A stretch of 64,000 nt of DNA from JAICMB01 sp035295125 (GCA_035295125.1 DATGJP010000064.1:186001-250000); one strand, 5' to 3'. Counted from the first letter of the stretch, positions 1-8,585 are shown. The notes: generated by a model from the letters alone, not told the origin. Program-made: numbers and translations.

Positions 1-971
1 TCGTCGCGGCCTGCCAGGAAATAGTGAAATATGCACATCCGGGCATGCTGATTATCCTGGAATCGACAACGTATCCGGGGACTACCGACGAACTACTGTT
101 GCCGATGTTCGAGCGTCCGGATCTGAAAGTGGGCAAGGATTTCTTCCTCTGTTTTTCTCCTGAGCGCGTCGACCCTGGAAATGCAGAATTCCAGACGTTG
201 AATATACCTAAAGTGGTGGGTGGCATCACCCCGGCTTGTACCGAGATGGGGGCGCTGTTCTACTCGCAGGCGCTCGAGAAGGTTGTCCCGGTCAGTTCCA
301 CGAGTGTTGCGGAGATGGTGAAGCTGCTGGAAAACACCTTCCGCATGATCAATATCGGACTCGTGAACGAGATGGCGCTGATGTGCGACAGCATGGGGAT
401 CAATGTCTGGGAGGTGATCGATGCAGCCGCCACCAAGCCGTTCGGGTTCATGCCGTTTTACCCCGGTCCAGGATTGGGCGGCCACTGCATACCCATCGAT
501 CCGTTCTATCTCTCCTGGAAAACAAAGCAAGCAGGGATTGAGGCTCGATTCATAGAACTCGCCGGCTACATCAACGGCCACATGCCGCATTTCGTCGTGG
601 ACAAGATTCAGAATGCTTTGAACGATCATACGAAATCTCTGCGCGGGTCGCATGTGCACGTTATGGGGGTAGCCTACAAACGTAATATCGACGATCCTCG
701 GGAATCACCGGCTCTGGATATCATGCATCTTCTCAAGAAGCGAGGAGCCAGGGTGACGTTCAGCGACCCTTTCCTGCCAAGCGTTCGCGTTGACGATGGC
801 GAGATGAAGGCGGACGACGAGATCGAACAGCGGCGGCTGGCGGATTGCGTCGTGATTGTCACCGATCACGCCAGGTTTGACTACGCCGGGCTGGTTCAGG
901 ACGCCAGGCTCATCGTTGATACCCGTAACGCTTTGAAGGGCTTTTCTTCAGAGAAGATCGTTCGGTTGTAG
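1..971 (+). CDS. wbpA: UDP-N-acetylglucosamine 6-dehydrogenase-like nucleotide-sugar dehydrogenase (5' truncated by window)
   Basis: The reading frame is open from the first bases of the window, so the N-terminal NAD-binding part is missing and about 322 C-terminal residues are visible. A GTG at 24 is only an internal codon. The visible part carries the family hallmarks in order: STTYPGTT, FSPERVDPGN, the central helix with ENTFR and LVNE, the catalytic cysteine in GPGLGGHCIPIDPFYL, and the C-terminal UDP-binding domain starting at GVAYKRNIDDPRESPALDI. These enzymes oxidise the C6 hydroxyl of a UDP-hexose twice to a uronic acid with NAD, for polysaccharide or O-antigen synthesis. The TKPFGFMPFYPGPG stretch is closer to the WbpA/UDP-GlcNAc type than to UDP-glucose dehydrogenase; the exact sugar is inferred. 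Confidence 0.9.
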   Translation, partial: VAACQEIVKYAHPGMLIILESTTYPGTTDELLLPMFERPDLKVGKDFFLCFSPERVDPGNAEFQTLNIPKVVGGITPACTEMGALFYSQALEKVVPVSSTSVAEMVKLLENTFRMINIGLVNEMALMCDSMGINVWEVIDAAATKPFGFMPFYPGPGLGGHCIPIDPFYLSWKTKQAGIEARFIELAGYINGHMPHFVVDKIQNALNDHTKSLRGSHVHVMGVAYKRNIDDPRESPALDIMHLLKKRGARVTFSDPFLPSVRVDDGEMKADDEIEQRRLADCVVIVTDHARFDYAGLVQDARLIVDTRNALKGFSSEKIVRL

Positions 972-1077
972 ACGCAGACTAAACCGAGTAAAGCCTAACG
1001 CCACTTAGTTTTTTCTAAACCTGGTAGCTCGGATGACTGCGATGCAGGATGCCATCCACCGCTTGGGTTCGGGAACG

Positions 1078-1175
1078 GTTTGGTTGAGCCTGTAATGCAG
1101 GCTGTTAGCCTGCGGCGGCTTGTCAACCCGCCCGCCCGTAGCTCTGAACAAGCGCCGACCAGCGCCGGTTGGTAT
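1078..1175 (+). repeat. Twin-hairpin intergenic repeat, copy 1
   Basis: This contains the perfect hairpin GCAGGCTGTTAGCCTGC at 1097-1113, immediately followed by a decayed second hairpin (GGCGGCTTGTCAACCCGCC, 1114-1132). A conserved downstream arm continues to about 1175. The same block occurs in opposite orientation at 27030-27125 (nearly identical over about 95 bases) and, shorter, at 32441-32510. Confidence 0.85.
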
Positions 1176-1327
1176 TGGGCTAAAGCCTGCGGCCATTCGT
1201 GTAACGAGTACCGGTGGAAGGGAGTCGCCTTTTTTGAGAGTGCTCTTCAGGCGCACCGACCGGAATACTCTTATTGTTTTGGGCCTGGCGTTTTCGCCTG
1301 TCCTTTCTCAGTGAAGTCCAAAGGTAG

Positions 1328-1415
1328 GCCTGCTCCACCCTTCCACATCCTCAAAAAGTCATCGCAGGACGCGAAGAGTCAGAAGCTATGTAGTACCCTT
1401 CCACGCAGTTCAAAG
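1328..1415 (+). repeat. Second intergenic repeat family, copy A
   Basis: The block begins GCCTGCTCCACCCTTCCACA and continues through GACGCGAAGAGTCAGAAGC to TAGTACCCTTCCAC. It aligns in the same orientation with 20436-20520. Its first 20 bases also occur on the opposite strand near 7098-7118, joined to a GCAGGCG hairpin. Confidence 0.65.
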
Positions 1416-1549
1416 GCGAGCGGGGCGTCAGGCCGACCGGATTGAACTATGAATGATCTGTGTTTCCACAGACAGGCGAAACCACCTGCTTCAACCTTCC
1501 GCAGAATCGAGAACCGGGTGCCGTAAGAATTCACAGGCTAGAGGCTTCA

Positions 1550-1578
1550 TCGTCAAAAGCGCGTCGCGGAGGTATAAT
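1550..1578 (+). promoter_or_regulatory. Sigma70-type promoter of the rimP operon
   Basis: A perfect TATAAT (1573-1578) lies 17 bases after TCGTCA (1550-1555), which matches 4 of 6 positions of the -35 consensus. Transcription would start near 1585, only about 13 bases before the leader hairpin at 1598. It is the only convincing promoter upstream of rimP. Confidence 0.65.
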
Positions 1579-1597
1579 GGAGTTGTCGCAAGAAACC

Positions 1598-1620
1598 AGT
1601 GGGCGAAAGCCCACTTTTTT
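1598..1620 (+). terminator. Terminator-like hairpin in the rimP leader (possible attenuator)
   Basis: AGTGGGC, a GAAA tetraloop and GCCCACT form a perfect 7-bp stem (1598-1615), followed directly by six T residues (1615-1620). It lies between the promoter at 1573 and the rimP start at 1651, so it would stop transcription before the operon unless read through. NusA, the second product of the operon, acts on such structures, so feedback attenuation is a reasonable inference. Confidence 0.7.
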
Positions 1621-1650
1621 ATTGCAGTTACAAGAAGTTAGTAGCCGGAG

Positions 1651-2118
1651 ATGTTCAAGGACGCCATCGTAGAAAAAATAACGGAGATCGCTGAGCGGGT
1701 AGCCGGGCCGGAAGGCATCGAGATCGTCGATGTCCAACTGCTGGGCGCCGGTAAGGCGCGGGTCCTCCGTATTTTCATCGATAAACCGCAGGGCGTGTCG
1801 CACGCTGATTGCGAATTTATCTCGCAGAATGTTGGCACTATCCTGGATGTCGAAGATGTCGTGCCGGGCGACAGCTACACACTCGAGGTCAGCTCACCGG
1901 GACTGGAGCGGAGGCTCTCCAGGCCCAAAGACTTTGAGCGATTCGTGGGCCACGTGGCCAAGGTTGTTCTGCGTCAGCCGGTCGAAAACCAGAAACGCTG
2001 GGTCGGCAAGCTGGCGGGGATCTCTGACGGCGTCGTTGCACTCGAATCGAACGCCGGTAAGTTGATTCATTTCCCTCTGGCACAGGTGGAAAAGGCCAAC
2101 CTCAAGTTCGAGTGGTAG
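1651..2118 (+). CDS. rimP: Ribosome maturation factor RimP
   Basis: The product of 155 residues has the usual two-domain RimP layout. An N-terminal alpha/beta domain contains GIEIVDVQLLGAG and RIFIDKPQGVSHADCE, followed by DSYTLEVSSPGLERRL, the family's most conserved block. A small SH3-like C-terminal domain ends in KANLKFEW. RimP binds the 30S subunit during late assembly. It is the first gene of a canonical rimP-nusA-infB cluster, 36 bases ahead of nusA. The ATG at 1651 follows CCGGAG and gives the normal family length. Confidence 0.97.
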   Translation: MFKDAIVEKITEIAERVAGPEGIEIVDVQLLGAGKARVLRIFIDKPQGVSHADCEFISQNVGTILDVEDVVPGDSYTLEVSSPGLERRLSRPKDFERFVGHVAKVVLRQPVENQKRWVGKLAGISDGVVALESNAGKLIHFPLAQVEKANLKFEW

Positions 2119-2154
2119 CCAGACCATAAAAAAAGCACTGAAAAGAGGAAAAAA

Positions 2155-3633
2155 GTGGGAAGCATCTATCAGTCCATCGAGATGTTGAGCAAGGAGAAGG
2201 GGATCGACCCGCAGATCGTCATCGACGCGGTCAAAGACGCCATGCTGGTTGCAGCCCGTAAGCACTTCCGCACGACGGAAGATTTGGTGGCAGACTTTAA
2301 CGCCACCGGGGCTTTGGAGATTTACGGTGTTCGCCAGGTTGTAGAGGAAGTCCAGGATCCTTCGAAGGAGATCACTCTCCGGGAGGCGCGCCGTATCAAT
2401 CCGAACGCGGAGGTTGGGGTGGAGCTCAGGGTTCCGAAGCCGACCGACGTATTAGGCCGGATCTCGGCACAAACTGCAAAACAGGTCATTTTGCAGAAGG
2501 TGCGAGAAGCGGAACGTGAAACAGTGTACACCGAGTTTTCCGGGCGGACCGGAGAACTCGTCAACTGCATGGTGAAGCGCGTCGAGGGGCAGGACCTGGT
2601 CTGCGATCTTGGGAAAACAGAAGCGCGGCTGCCTAAGAAGGAACAGAGCAAGCTCGAAAACTTCAGCGTGGGCGATCGCGCGCGCTGCGTGATCAAGAGT
2701 GTGGAGAAGACCGGCAAGAACGCCGGTGTGATCGTGTCGCGCGCGGCTCCGGAACTGGTGATGCGCCTGTTCGAACAGGAAGTGCCCGAGATTTATGACG
2801 GCACTGTGGTGATCAAGGGGTGTGCCCGCGAGGCCGGCGAGCGAACCAAGATTGCGGTGTTCAGCCGCGATCGCGACGTTGACAGCGTGGGCGCTTGCGT
2901 CGGCATGAAGGGCATGCGTGTGCAATCGATCATTCGCGAACTGCGCGGCGAAAAGATCGACATCATAGAATTCTCCGAGGACCCCGTGGTCTTTTCGACC
3001 CATGCATTGAGCCCAGCGAAGATTTCGCGTGTCTCTATAGTCACTGGCGCCGAGAAGCACATGGAAGTGATCGTCGATGATACACAGCTCTCGCTTGCGA
3101 TCGGCAAGAAGGGTCAGAATGTGCGGCTCGCCGCGAAGCTTCTGGGCTGGAAGATCGACATCAAGAGCGAGGAAGAAAAGCGTCAGGAAGTCGAGCATGC
3201 GATGGCGGCCCTGGTGCCATCGGGAGTGCCGGTCTCCATTCTGCTCGATCACGAATTGAGCGAGAACATCGTGGAGAAACTGACGTCCTCGGGGATCGGA
3301 ACTGTTGAGCGGCTGGGTTCCATGACGCCTGAAGAGTTGGAAGAGATTCAGGGCATCGGGCCGAAGATGGTGGAAAGAATCATCGCCGCTGTGAACAGCT
3401 ACTACAGCCAGTTTGAGAGTGGAAGCGCAGCAGGGGCGGAAGAAGTTGTTGTCGAGGATGTTGTGCCGGAAGAGGAATCAACATCTCCGGAAGAGGAACC
3501 AACACCTTTGGATGAAGAGGTTTTGGTCCATGCGGCGCCGGTTCCGGCCAACGCAGCAAGTGCTTCGCACCCCGATTCGTCGGGGGTCGAAGATGAATTT
3601 GATACGATAAAAGACTCGGAGCCTGCGCTGTAA
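2155..3633 (+). CDS. nusA: Transcription termination/antitermination protein NusA
   Basis: The 492-residue NusA starts with GTG at 2155, preceded by an AGAGG ribosome-binding site. Order of domains: RNA-polymerase-binding N-terminal domain (about 1-125), S1 domain (about 130-200), two KH domains (about 230-350, with VGACVGMKGMRVQSI and LAIGKKGQNVRLAA), and a helix-hairpin-helix-like segment (EELEEIQGIGPKMVERI, about 390-415). A low-complexity acidic tail rich in Glu/Pro follows. It modulates pausing, intrinsic termination and antitermination. It sits between rimP and infB as in most bacteria; the leader hairpin at 1598 is a plausible target of its own product. Confidence 0.97.
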   Translation: MGSIYQSIEMLSKEKGIDPQIVIDAVKDAMLVAARKHFRTTEDLVADFNATGALEIYGVRQVVEEVQDPSKEITLREARRINPNAEVGVELRVPKPTDVLGRISAQTAKQVILQKVREAERETVYTEFSGRTGELVNCMVKRVEGQDLVCDLGKTEARLPKKEQSKLENFSVGDRARCVIKSVEKTGKNAGVIVSRAAPELVMRLFEQEVPEIYDGTVVIKGCAREAGERTKIAVFSRDRDVDSVGACVGMKGMRVQSIIRELRGEKIDIIEFSEDPVVFSTHALSPAKISRVSIVTGAEKHMEVIVDDTQLSLAIGKKGQNVRLAAKLLGWKIDIKSEEEKRQEVEHAMAALVPSGVPVSILLDHELSENIVEKLTSSGIGTVERLGSMTPEELEEIQGIGPKMVERIIAAVNSYYSQFESGSAAGAEEVVVEDVVPEEESTSPEEEPTPLDEEVLVHAAPVPANAASASHPDSSGVEDEFDTIKDSEPAL

Positions 3634-3668
3634 GTCGTGGTCTGCGAGGGTGATGCAGTTTTTAGACT

Positions 3669-6638
3669 ATGAAGAAAATCCGCATTAACGAGCTGGCGCG
3701 GCAACTGGAGATCCCATCGCATGAGATTCTCGAGATGTTGCCGGAGCTCGGGGTTTCGGAGAAGAAGACCCACTCCAGCTCAATTGATGACGACGTCGCG
3801 GACATGATCCGCCGGCGCGTGAGCGGCAACGGCACGTCGGCGGAGCGGTTCCCGATGACGACGCTGGAGAGCCACGCAGACGAAACGGTGGAAGAGCATC
3901 CTTTCGAGGCTGCTGAGCCGGAAGCTCCCGAGGGGGAACCGTCGCCGGCCCCCCAGATGGAACAAGCTGCTCCCGTGGTGGAGACGGTGCGTCCGGCGCC
4001 CGAACCCGTGGCCGCTGCTCCCGGCGCGCCGGTTGAGCCTACCCCATCGGCCGAAGAGCCTTCCCGCATGAAGCCGATGCCGATTCGCCCGCCGCTCTCC
4101 GGTGGCGGAGCGCCCATCGCGCCGCCGCTGCGGAGCACGGTGGTTCACGCGAAGCCCGTGCCGACAGCCCCTTCGACTCCGCGGCCCGGGCAGATCCTGT
4201 CTGGTCCCCGGCAGCCGCTGCCACCCGCGCCGCCACCGACGGCAGCACCACCAGGAATGCCTTCGATCCCGACGCCCAGCGCGATGCCGGGCACGCCGCG
4301 GCCGGCGCCTTCCATTCCACGGCCCGTCGTGCGGCATGCGCCGCCGGCTTCCCCGCAAGCGCCCGCCCAACCGGCGCCGCCTGCTGAAGCGGGAGCCCCA
4401 CCATCACCTAACGTTCCATTGCGCCAGCAGATGCGCCCGGCTTTGGCCGGCCAACCGGCGGCGCGACCCGTGGTTCCACCGCGTCCGGATATCGTCGAGC
4501 GCCTGCGACAGCAAACCCAGGCCCGTCCGATGCCCGCGGCTCCGGCGCCACGGCCTGGAATGCCATCGCGTCCAGCCAGCCCGCAGCCTGGCCAGCCGAT
4601 TTACCGTGGCCCGATACGCCCGGGCCAGCCCGTTATGCGCGGGCCAGCTCTGCCGGGTCAAGGCCCGGGAGGACCAAACCGCGGCCGCACGCGTCCAATG
4701 CATCCGACAACGCCGGGACGTATCGAGCCGGCTGTCGTTCCTACTACCGAGCAGCAGCGTCGTCACGCCGCGAAACCTGCGGGACGCGATCGCCGGCGGG
4801 TGGAGGAAGAAGAGGGTAAACTTCGGATGCCGGTGAACCGGCGAATGGAGCCCGCTGCTCCGCCGCCGATCGACCGCGAGATCACAATTGCCGAAGGTAT
4901 CACTGTCAAGGAACTGTCCGAAAAGCTGAACGTCAAGGCCAACCTGGTTCTCAAGAAGCTCATCGACCGCAAGATCTTTGCAACTATCAACCAGACGCTC
5001 GATGTAAAGACCGCTGAGGACATCTCGCGCGAGTTCGGCGCTTCTACGAACAAGGTGAGCTACGAACAGGAAGCCACTCAGGAAATCGAAGCCGTCGAAG
5101 TGGAGCAGGATCGCGTGAAGCGTGCGCCCGTGGTCACCATTATGGGTCACGTCGATCACGGCAAAACATCCTTGCTCGACGCCATCCGCCTTAGCAACGT
5201 CGCGGAACGCGAGGCAGGCGGTATCACACAGCACATCGGCGCCTATTACGTCGAGAAGAACGGGCGTAAGATCGTTTTCATCGATACGCCGGGTCATGAA
5301 GCGTTCACCCGCATGCGAGCGCGCGGTGCTCAGGTCACCGACATTGTCGTGCTGGTGGTTGGCGCCGACGACGGTGTGATGCCTCAGACCCTTGAAGCCA
5401 TCGACCATGCCCGGGCCGCCCGGGTTCCAATCCTTGTTGCCATTAACAAGATCGATAAGCCCGATGCGCAACCTGAACGAATCAAGCAGCAGCTTGCCGA
5501 TCGGGGCCTGCTTGCGGAAGACTGGGGCGGCGAGACGGTCATGGTGCCGGTTTCCGCCAAGGCAAAGACCAATCTCGACCTGTTGCTCGAGATGATTCTT
5601 CTGGTCGCCGAGATGCAGGATCTCAAGGCGAACCCGGATCGTCCGGCTGTCGGGGCGGTACTCGAAGCGCAGTTGGATCGTGGACGCGGTCCCGTGGCCA
5701 CCGTGGTGGTGCGCAATGGAACGCTCAAGGTCGGCGATTATTTCATCTGCGGTTCCGTGTTTGGCAAGGTTCGCGCCATGTTCGACGATCGCGGCAACCA
5801 GGTTCGCGAGGCGGAACCGTCGATGCCCGTTGAGGTATTAGGTCTGGAATCGCTGCCGGAGGTGGGGGACACCTTCCAGGTGGTTACCGACACAGCCAAG
5901 GCGAAGCAGATTGTGATCTATCGCGAGGCGAAGACCCGTGAAGCCGCCATGGCCAAGGGCTCACGCATTACGCTGGAGCAGTTGCACGAGCAGTTGAGAG
6001 AAGGCGAAGTCAAGGAACTGAACCTTATCCTGAAAACCGACGTCAGCGGTACGGCCGAGGTTCTCACGGATATGATGCAGAAGCTCTCCAACGACAAGGT
6101 CCGCATCCGGGTGCTGCGGGGCGCCGTGGGCGCCATCAATGAGAGCGATGTCCTGCTGGCTTCGACCTCGAACGCCGTGATTGTCGGCTTCAATGTCCGT
6201 CCGGAGCGCAATGCCGTCGCGCTGGCGGAACAGGAGAAGGTCGACCTCCGTCTTCACACGATCATCTACGAGCTGACCGACGAAATCAAACGGGCGATGA
6301 CGGGTATGCTCGAGCCGGTGTTCAAGGAAGTCTATCGTGGCCGGGCATCCGTCCGCGAGGTTTTCCGCATTACGAAGGTCGGCAATGTGGCGGGTTGCAT
6401 GGTTTTGGATGGAACGCTGACCCGCGACAGCGAGGTCCGTGTGCTGCGCGATAACGTCGTGGTGCATACCGGAAAGATCGAGTCGTTACGCCGCTTCAAG
6501 AACGACGTCAGCGAAGTAAAGAGCGGTTTCGAGTGCGGTATGACGATCCACAATTTCGGCGACGTGAAGCCGGGGGATGTTGTTGAGGCGTTCTTTAAGG
6601 AGCGGGTGGCGGCGGAAGGCTTTGGTTTAGCGTCCTAA
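3669..6638 (+). CDS. infB: Translation initiation factor IF-2
   Basis: The 989-residue IF-2 brings initiator tRNA to the 30S subunit and hydrolyses GTP on subunit joining. An IF2_N domain covers residues 1-50. A long Pro/Ala-rich linker spans about 75-400. A second IF2_N domain lies near 410-465. The GTPase domain follows with P-loop GHVDHGKT (near 492), DTPGHEAF (near 540) and NKID (near 592), and domains II-IV complete the C-terminus. The linker is strongly biased and generates long meaningless frames on both strands. The start at 3669 gives the standard N-terminus KKIRINELARQLEI. Confidence 0.98.
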   Translation: MKKIRINELARQLEIPSHEILEMLPELGVSEKKTHSSSIDDDVADMIRRRVSGNGTSAERFPMTTLESHADETVEEHPFEAAEPEAPEGEPSPAPQMEQAAPVVETVRPAPEPVAAAPGAPVEPTPSAEEPSRMKPMPIRPPLSGGGAPIAPPLRSTVVHAKPVPTAPSTPRPGQILSGPRQPLPPAPPPTAAPPGMPSIPTPSAMPGTPRPAPSIPRPVVRHAPPASPQAPAQPAPPAEAGAPPSPNVPLRQQMRPALAGQPAARPVVPPRPDIVERLRQQTQARPMPAAPAPRPGMPSRPASPQPGQPIYRGPIRPGQPVMRGPALPGQGPGGPNRGRTRPMHPTTPGRIEPAVVPTTEQQRRHAAKPAGRDRRRVEEEEGKLRMPVNRRMEPAAPPPIDREITIAEGITVKELSEKLNVKANLVLKKLIDRKIFATINQTLDVKTAEDISREFGASTNKVSYEQEATQEIEAVEVEQDRVKRAPVVTIMGHVDHGKTSLLDAIRLSNVAEREAGGITQHIGAYYVEKNGRKIVFIDTPGHEAFTRMRARGAQVTDIVVLVVGADDGVMPQTLEAIDHARAARVPILVAINKIDKPDAQPERIKQQLADRGLLAEDWGGETVMVPVSAKAKTNLDLLLEMILLVAEMQDLKANPDRPAVGAVLEAQLDRGRGPVATVVVRNGTLKVGDYFICGSVFGKVRAMFDDRGNQVREAEPSMPVEVLGLESLPEVGDTFQVVTDTAKAKQIVIYREAKTREAAMAKGSRITLEQLHEQLREGEVKELNLILKTDVSGTAEVLTDMMQKLSNDKVRIRVLRGAVGAINESDVLLASTSNAVIVGFNVRPERNAVALAEQEKVDLRLHTIIYELTDEIKRAMTGMLEPVFKEVYRGRASVREVFRITKVGNVAGCMVLDGTLTRDSEVRVLRDNVVVHTGKIESLRRFKNDVSEVKSGFECGMTIHNFGDVKPGDVVEAFFKERVAAEGFGLAS

Positions 6639-6660
6639 TCTTAAAAAGGACGATTGCGCG

Positions 6661-6948
6661 ATGCCGGCGATCGGTGTACTGACTCTCGAACTCCACATTC
6701 CCGAAGCGCATTCTCTCAAAGACAAGCGGCATACCGTGAAGGGTCTTAAGGACCGGCTGCGGAGCCGTTTCAACGTCGCGGTAGCGGAGATTGATTATCA
6801 GGATGTGTGGCAGCGGGCTTTGATCTCGGCAGTCACAGTTTCGAGCGACCGTGCCCGCGCTGAACAGGTTTTGCAAGCCGTCGAGCGTGATGCGTCGGAC
6901 TTTGCCGGGCGGAGTCTGGTAGATGTCACACTGGAGTGGTTAGACTAG
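6661..6948 (+). CDS. ylxP: DUF503/YlxP-family protein
   Basis: The 95-residue product matches the small DUF503 family found between infB and rbfA in many bacteria. It begins with GVLTLELHIPEAHSLKDKR, which holds the signature LxxxHSLKxKR, and continues with VAVAEIDYQDVWQRA. Its length is normal. The biochemical role is not established; association with ribosome assembly is inferred from location. The gene is 22 bases after infB and shares its operon. Confidence 0.92.
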   Translation: MPAIGVLTLELHIPEAHSLKDKRHTVKGLKDRLRSRFNVAVAEIDYQDVWQRALISAVTVSSDRARAEQVLQAVERDASDFAGRSLVDVTLEWLD

Positions 6949-7233
6949 GTGGTGAAGGCAGTTCCGCCTGCCTTTGGTTCGCACGCTTAGTTCTCCACGA
7001 TGGGACAAGACTGGAAAAGATTTAGGCAGGTTGCCGGTGCAAGTGGGTGAACGCGGGTTTCAAACCCGCTACCGGATCGAAAACTCCACGGGCATCAGGC
7101 TGTGGAAGGGTGGAGCAGGCGGTTTCGCCTGCTTTGGGACCTCACCGGGAACGTGCCGGCGAAAACCGCCTGCGCCACCTTGTTTTCATCCACTTTCGTG
7201 GACCAAACCCGCTCATAATCCTGGAGGAGTTCG
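6949..7233. repeat. Intergenic hairpin cluster between ylxP and rbfA
   Basis: These 285 bases hold several inverted repeats. AAGGCAG-TTCCGC-CTGCCTT lies at 6955-6974. A GCAGGCG-GTTT-CGCCTGC hairpin lies at 7115-7132. A partial opposite-strand copy of the same motif lies at 7157-7175. The GTTT-loop hairpin also occurs at 26936-26957. No gene is visible. The cluster separates rbfA from the upstream operon genes. Confidence 0.7.
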
Positions 7234-7590
7234 ATGGATCCTCATCGTTCCGAGCGCCTCGCCGAGGCGCTTCGCGAAGAACTGTCTGAACTGATCGGCT
7301 ATGAGATGTCCGACCCACGGGTCATGGGCGTGACCGTAAGCAATGTTACAACTTCGCCCGACAAGAAGCATGCCGTCGTTAGTGTCGGCATCACGGACAA
7401 TAGCGACCCGAAAGAGGCGATCGCGGCATTGGACCATGCCCGTCACTTCCTGAAACGTGAGCTGTCCATTCGTCTGGATACCTTCAGAATCCCCGAACTG
7501 CATTTTGAAACCGACGTTTCCGTGGCCCTGGGCAGCCGCATGGAGGCTCTCCTGAAGCGTGTCAAAAAGGGCCGTCCGAAAGACCAGTAA
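7234..7590 (+). CDS. rbfA: 30S ribosome-binding factor RbfA
   Basis: The 118-residue protein has the RbfA KH-like fold signature: HRSERLAEALREELSELI, EMSDPRVMGVTVSNVTTSPD and a C-terminal PELHFETDVSVALGSRME block. RbfA binds the 30S subunit and helps maturation of the 16S 5' end. The ATG follows a strong GGAGGAG site. It normally belongs to the nusA-infB operon; here a 285-base hairpin-rich spacer precedes it, so it may be partly independent. Confidence 0.96.
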   Translation: MDPHRSERLAEALREELSELIGYEMSDPRVMGVTVSNVTTSPDKKHAVVSVGITDNSDPKEAIAALDHARHFLKRELSIRLDTFRIPELHFETDVSVALGSRMEALLKRVKKGRPKDQ

Positions 7591-7604
7591 AAAATAGCTG
7601 CTCG

Positions 7605-8585
7605 ATGAAACATCCTGTGTTAACTTTGTTGTTTATAGGCGCATTGTGCGCGGGCCCGGCGACTAAAACCGGACCGCTTCGCGCCGAGGGCAGCGTGGAC
7701 ACGATGGGGTCCGCCTTCTCGGTTGTTGCATACGGGGATGACCGGGACAAGCTGCAATCGGCGATCGAACAGGCGCTGGAGGAAGCTCGCCGCCTGGACC
7801 ATCTGCTGTCCAACTACCGGCCGGAAAGCGAGTGGAGCGAGGTGAATCGGGAGGCCGCCAGCCATCCGGTTCATGTATCACCGGAGTTGTTTCACCTGCT
7901 TGCGGCCTGCATCGAATACAGCCGCGAAAGCGAGGGCTCGTTCGACATAACCGTCGGACCGTTGATGAAGATCTGGGGATTTTATAAAGGAACAGGTCAT
8001 CTTCCGCATCGTGCCGAAGTGCGTGGCGCACTCGACCGTGTCGGATATCAGAATCTGATTCTGGACGCAAAGAATCAGACAGTCAAATTCGCAAAATCCG
8101 GAGTCGAAATGGACCCCGGCGGCATCGGAAAGGGTTACGCGGTCGATCGGATGGCGGCGATCCTGAAGGACAACGGTATTAAGTCGGCGCTCGTTTCGGG
8201 CGGCGGCAGCAGTATCTACGCCATTGGTATGCCGCCGAATGAGCCGCAGGGCTGGAAGGTCGACATCAAGGACCCGAAAGACCGGTCGAAAGTGGCCGCG
8301 GCCGCGTTCCTGAAGGACGACTCCATGTCGACTTCCGGGAATTACGAAAAGTTCTTCTACGCCGAAGGCAGACTGTGGAGCCACATTATGGATCCGCGCA
8401 CCGGGTTCCCATCCATGGGCATGCTTTCGGTTTCGATTATTGCACCGAGGACCATCGATACCGAAGCCTGGTGCAAACCGTACTACATTATGGGCCGCAG
8501 TTGGACCCTGCAACATAAACCAAAAAATTTCCGCGTCTTCATGTGTGAAGACAGATCGGGTGTGCCATGCGCATGGCTTCAATGA
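7605..8585 (+). CDS. apbE: FAD:protein FMN transferase (ApbE family)
   Basis: The 326-residue protein has an N-terminal hydrophobic export signal (about residues 1-28), so it acts outside the cytoplasmic membrane. ApbE motifs are present: GSVDTMGSAFSV at the start of the mature protein, EMDPGGIGKGYAVDRM, ALVSGGGSSIYAIG and WSHIMDPRTGFP. The family moves FMN from FAD onto Thr residues of redox proteins. The gene starts 14 bases after rbfA and its TGA overlaps the likely hemE start (ATGA). Which protein it flavinylates cannot be told from the window. Confidence 0.93.
   Translation: MKHPVLTLLFIGALCAGPATKTGPLRAEGSVDTMGSAFSVVAYGDDRDKLQSAIEQALEEARRLDHLLSNYRPESEWSEVNREAASHPVHVSPELFHLLAACIEYSRESEGSFDITVGPLMKIWGFYKGTGHLPHRAEVRGALDRVGYQNLILDAKNQTVKFAKSGVEMDPGGIGKGYAVDRMAAILKDNGIKSALVSGGGSSIYAIGMPPNEPQGWKVDIKDPKDRSKVAAAAFLKDDSMSTSGNYEKFFYAEGRLWSHIMDPRTGFPSMGMLSVSIIAPRTIDTEAWCKPYYIMGRSWTLQHKPKNFRVFMCEDRSGVPCAWLQ

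Larger units (their letters stand above)
972..1572. other. Gene-free stretch holding two intergenic repeat copies
   Basis: About 600 bases without a convincing gene. It holds a twin-hairpin repeat (1078-1175), a GGCG-TTTT-CGCC hairpin (1287-1298) and a copy of a second repeat (1328-1415). Open frames across it have no family resemblance and are partly shared with the repeat copy near 27.1 kb, as expected from DNA repeats rather than conserved proteins. Confidence 0.7.

Noticed and set aside
1080..1445. 121-residue frame whose peptide recurs on the minus strand at 26982-27254
   Set aside because: The shared peptide (QAVSL..VNPPARSSEQAPTSAG) comes from the DNA repeat itself, including non-synonymous hairpin bases. 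There is no ribosome-binding site and no family, so it is a repeat-derived spurious frame.
4404..5471. 355-residue minus-strand frame inside infB
   Set aside because: It lies wholly antisense to a certain IF-2 gene; the length is explained by biased codon use and the Pro/Ala linker.
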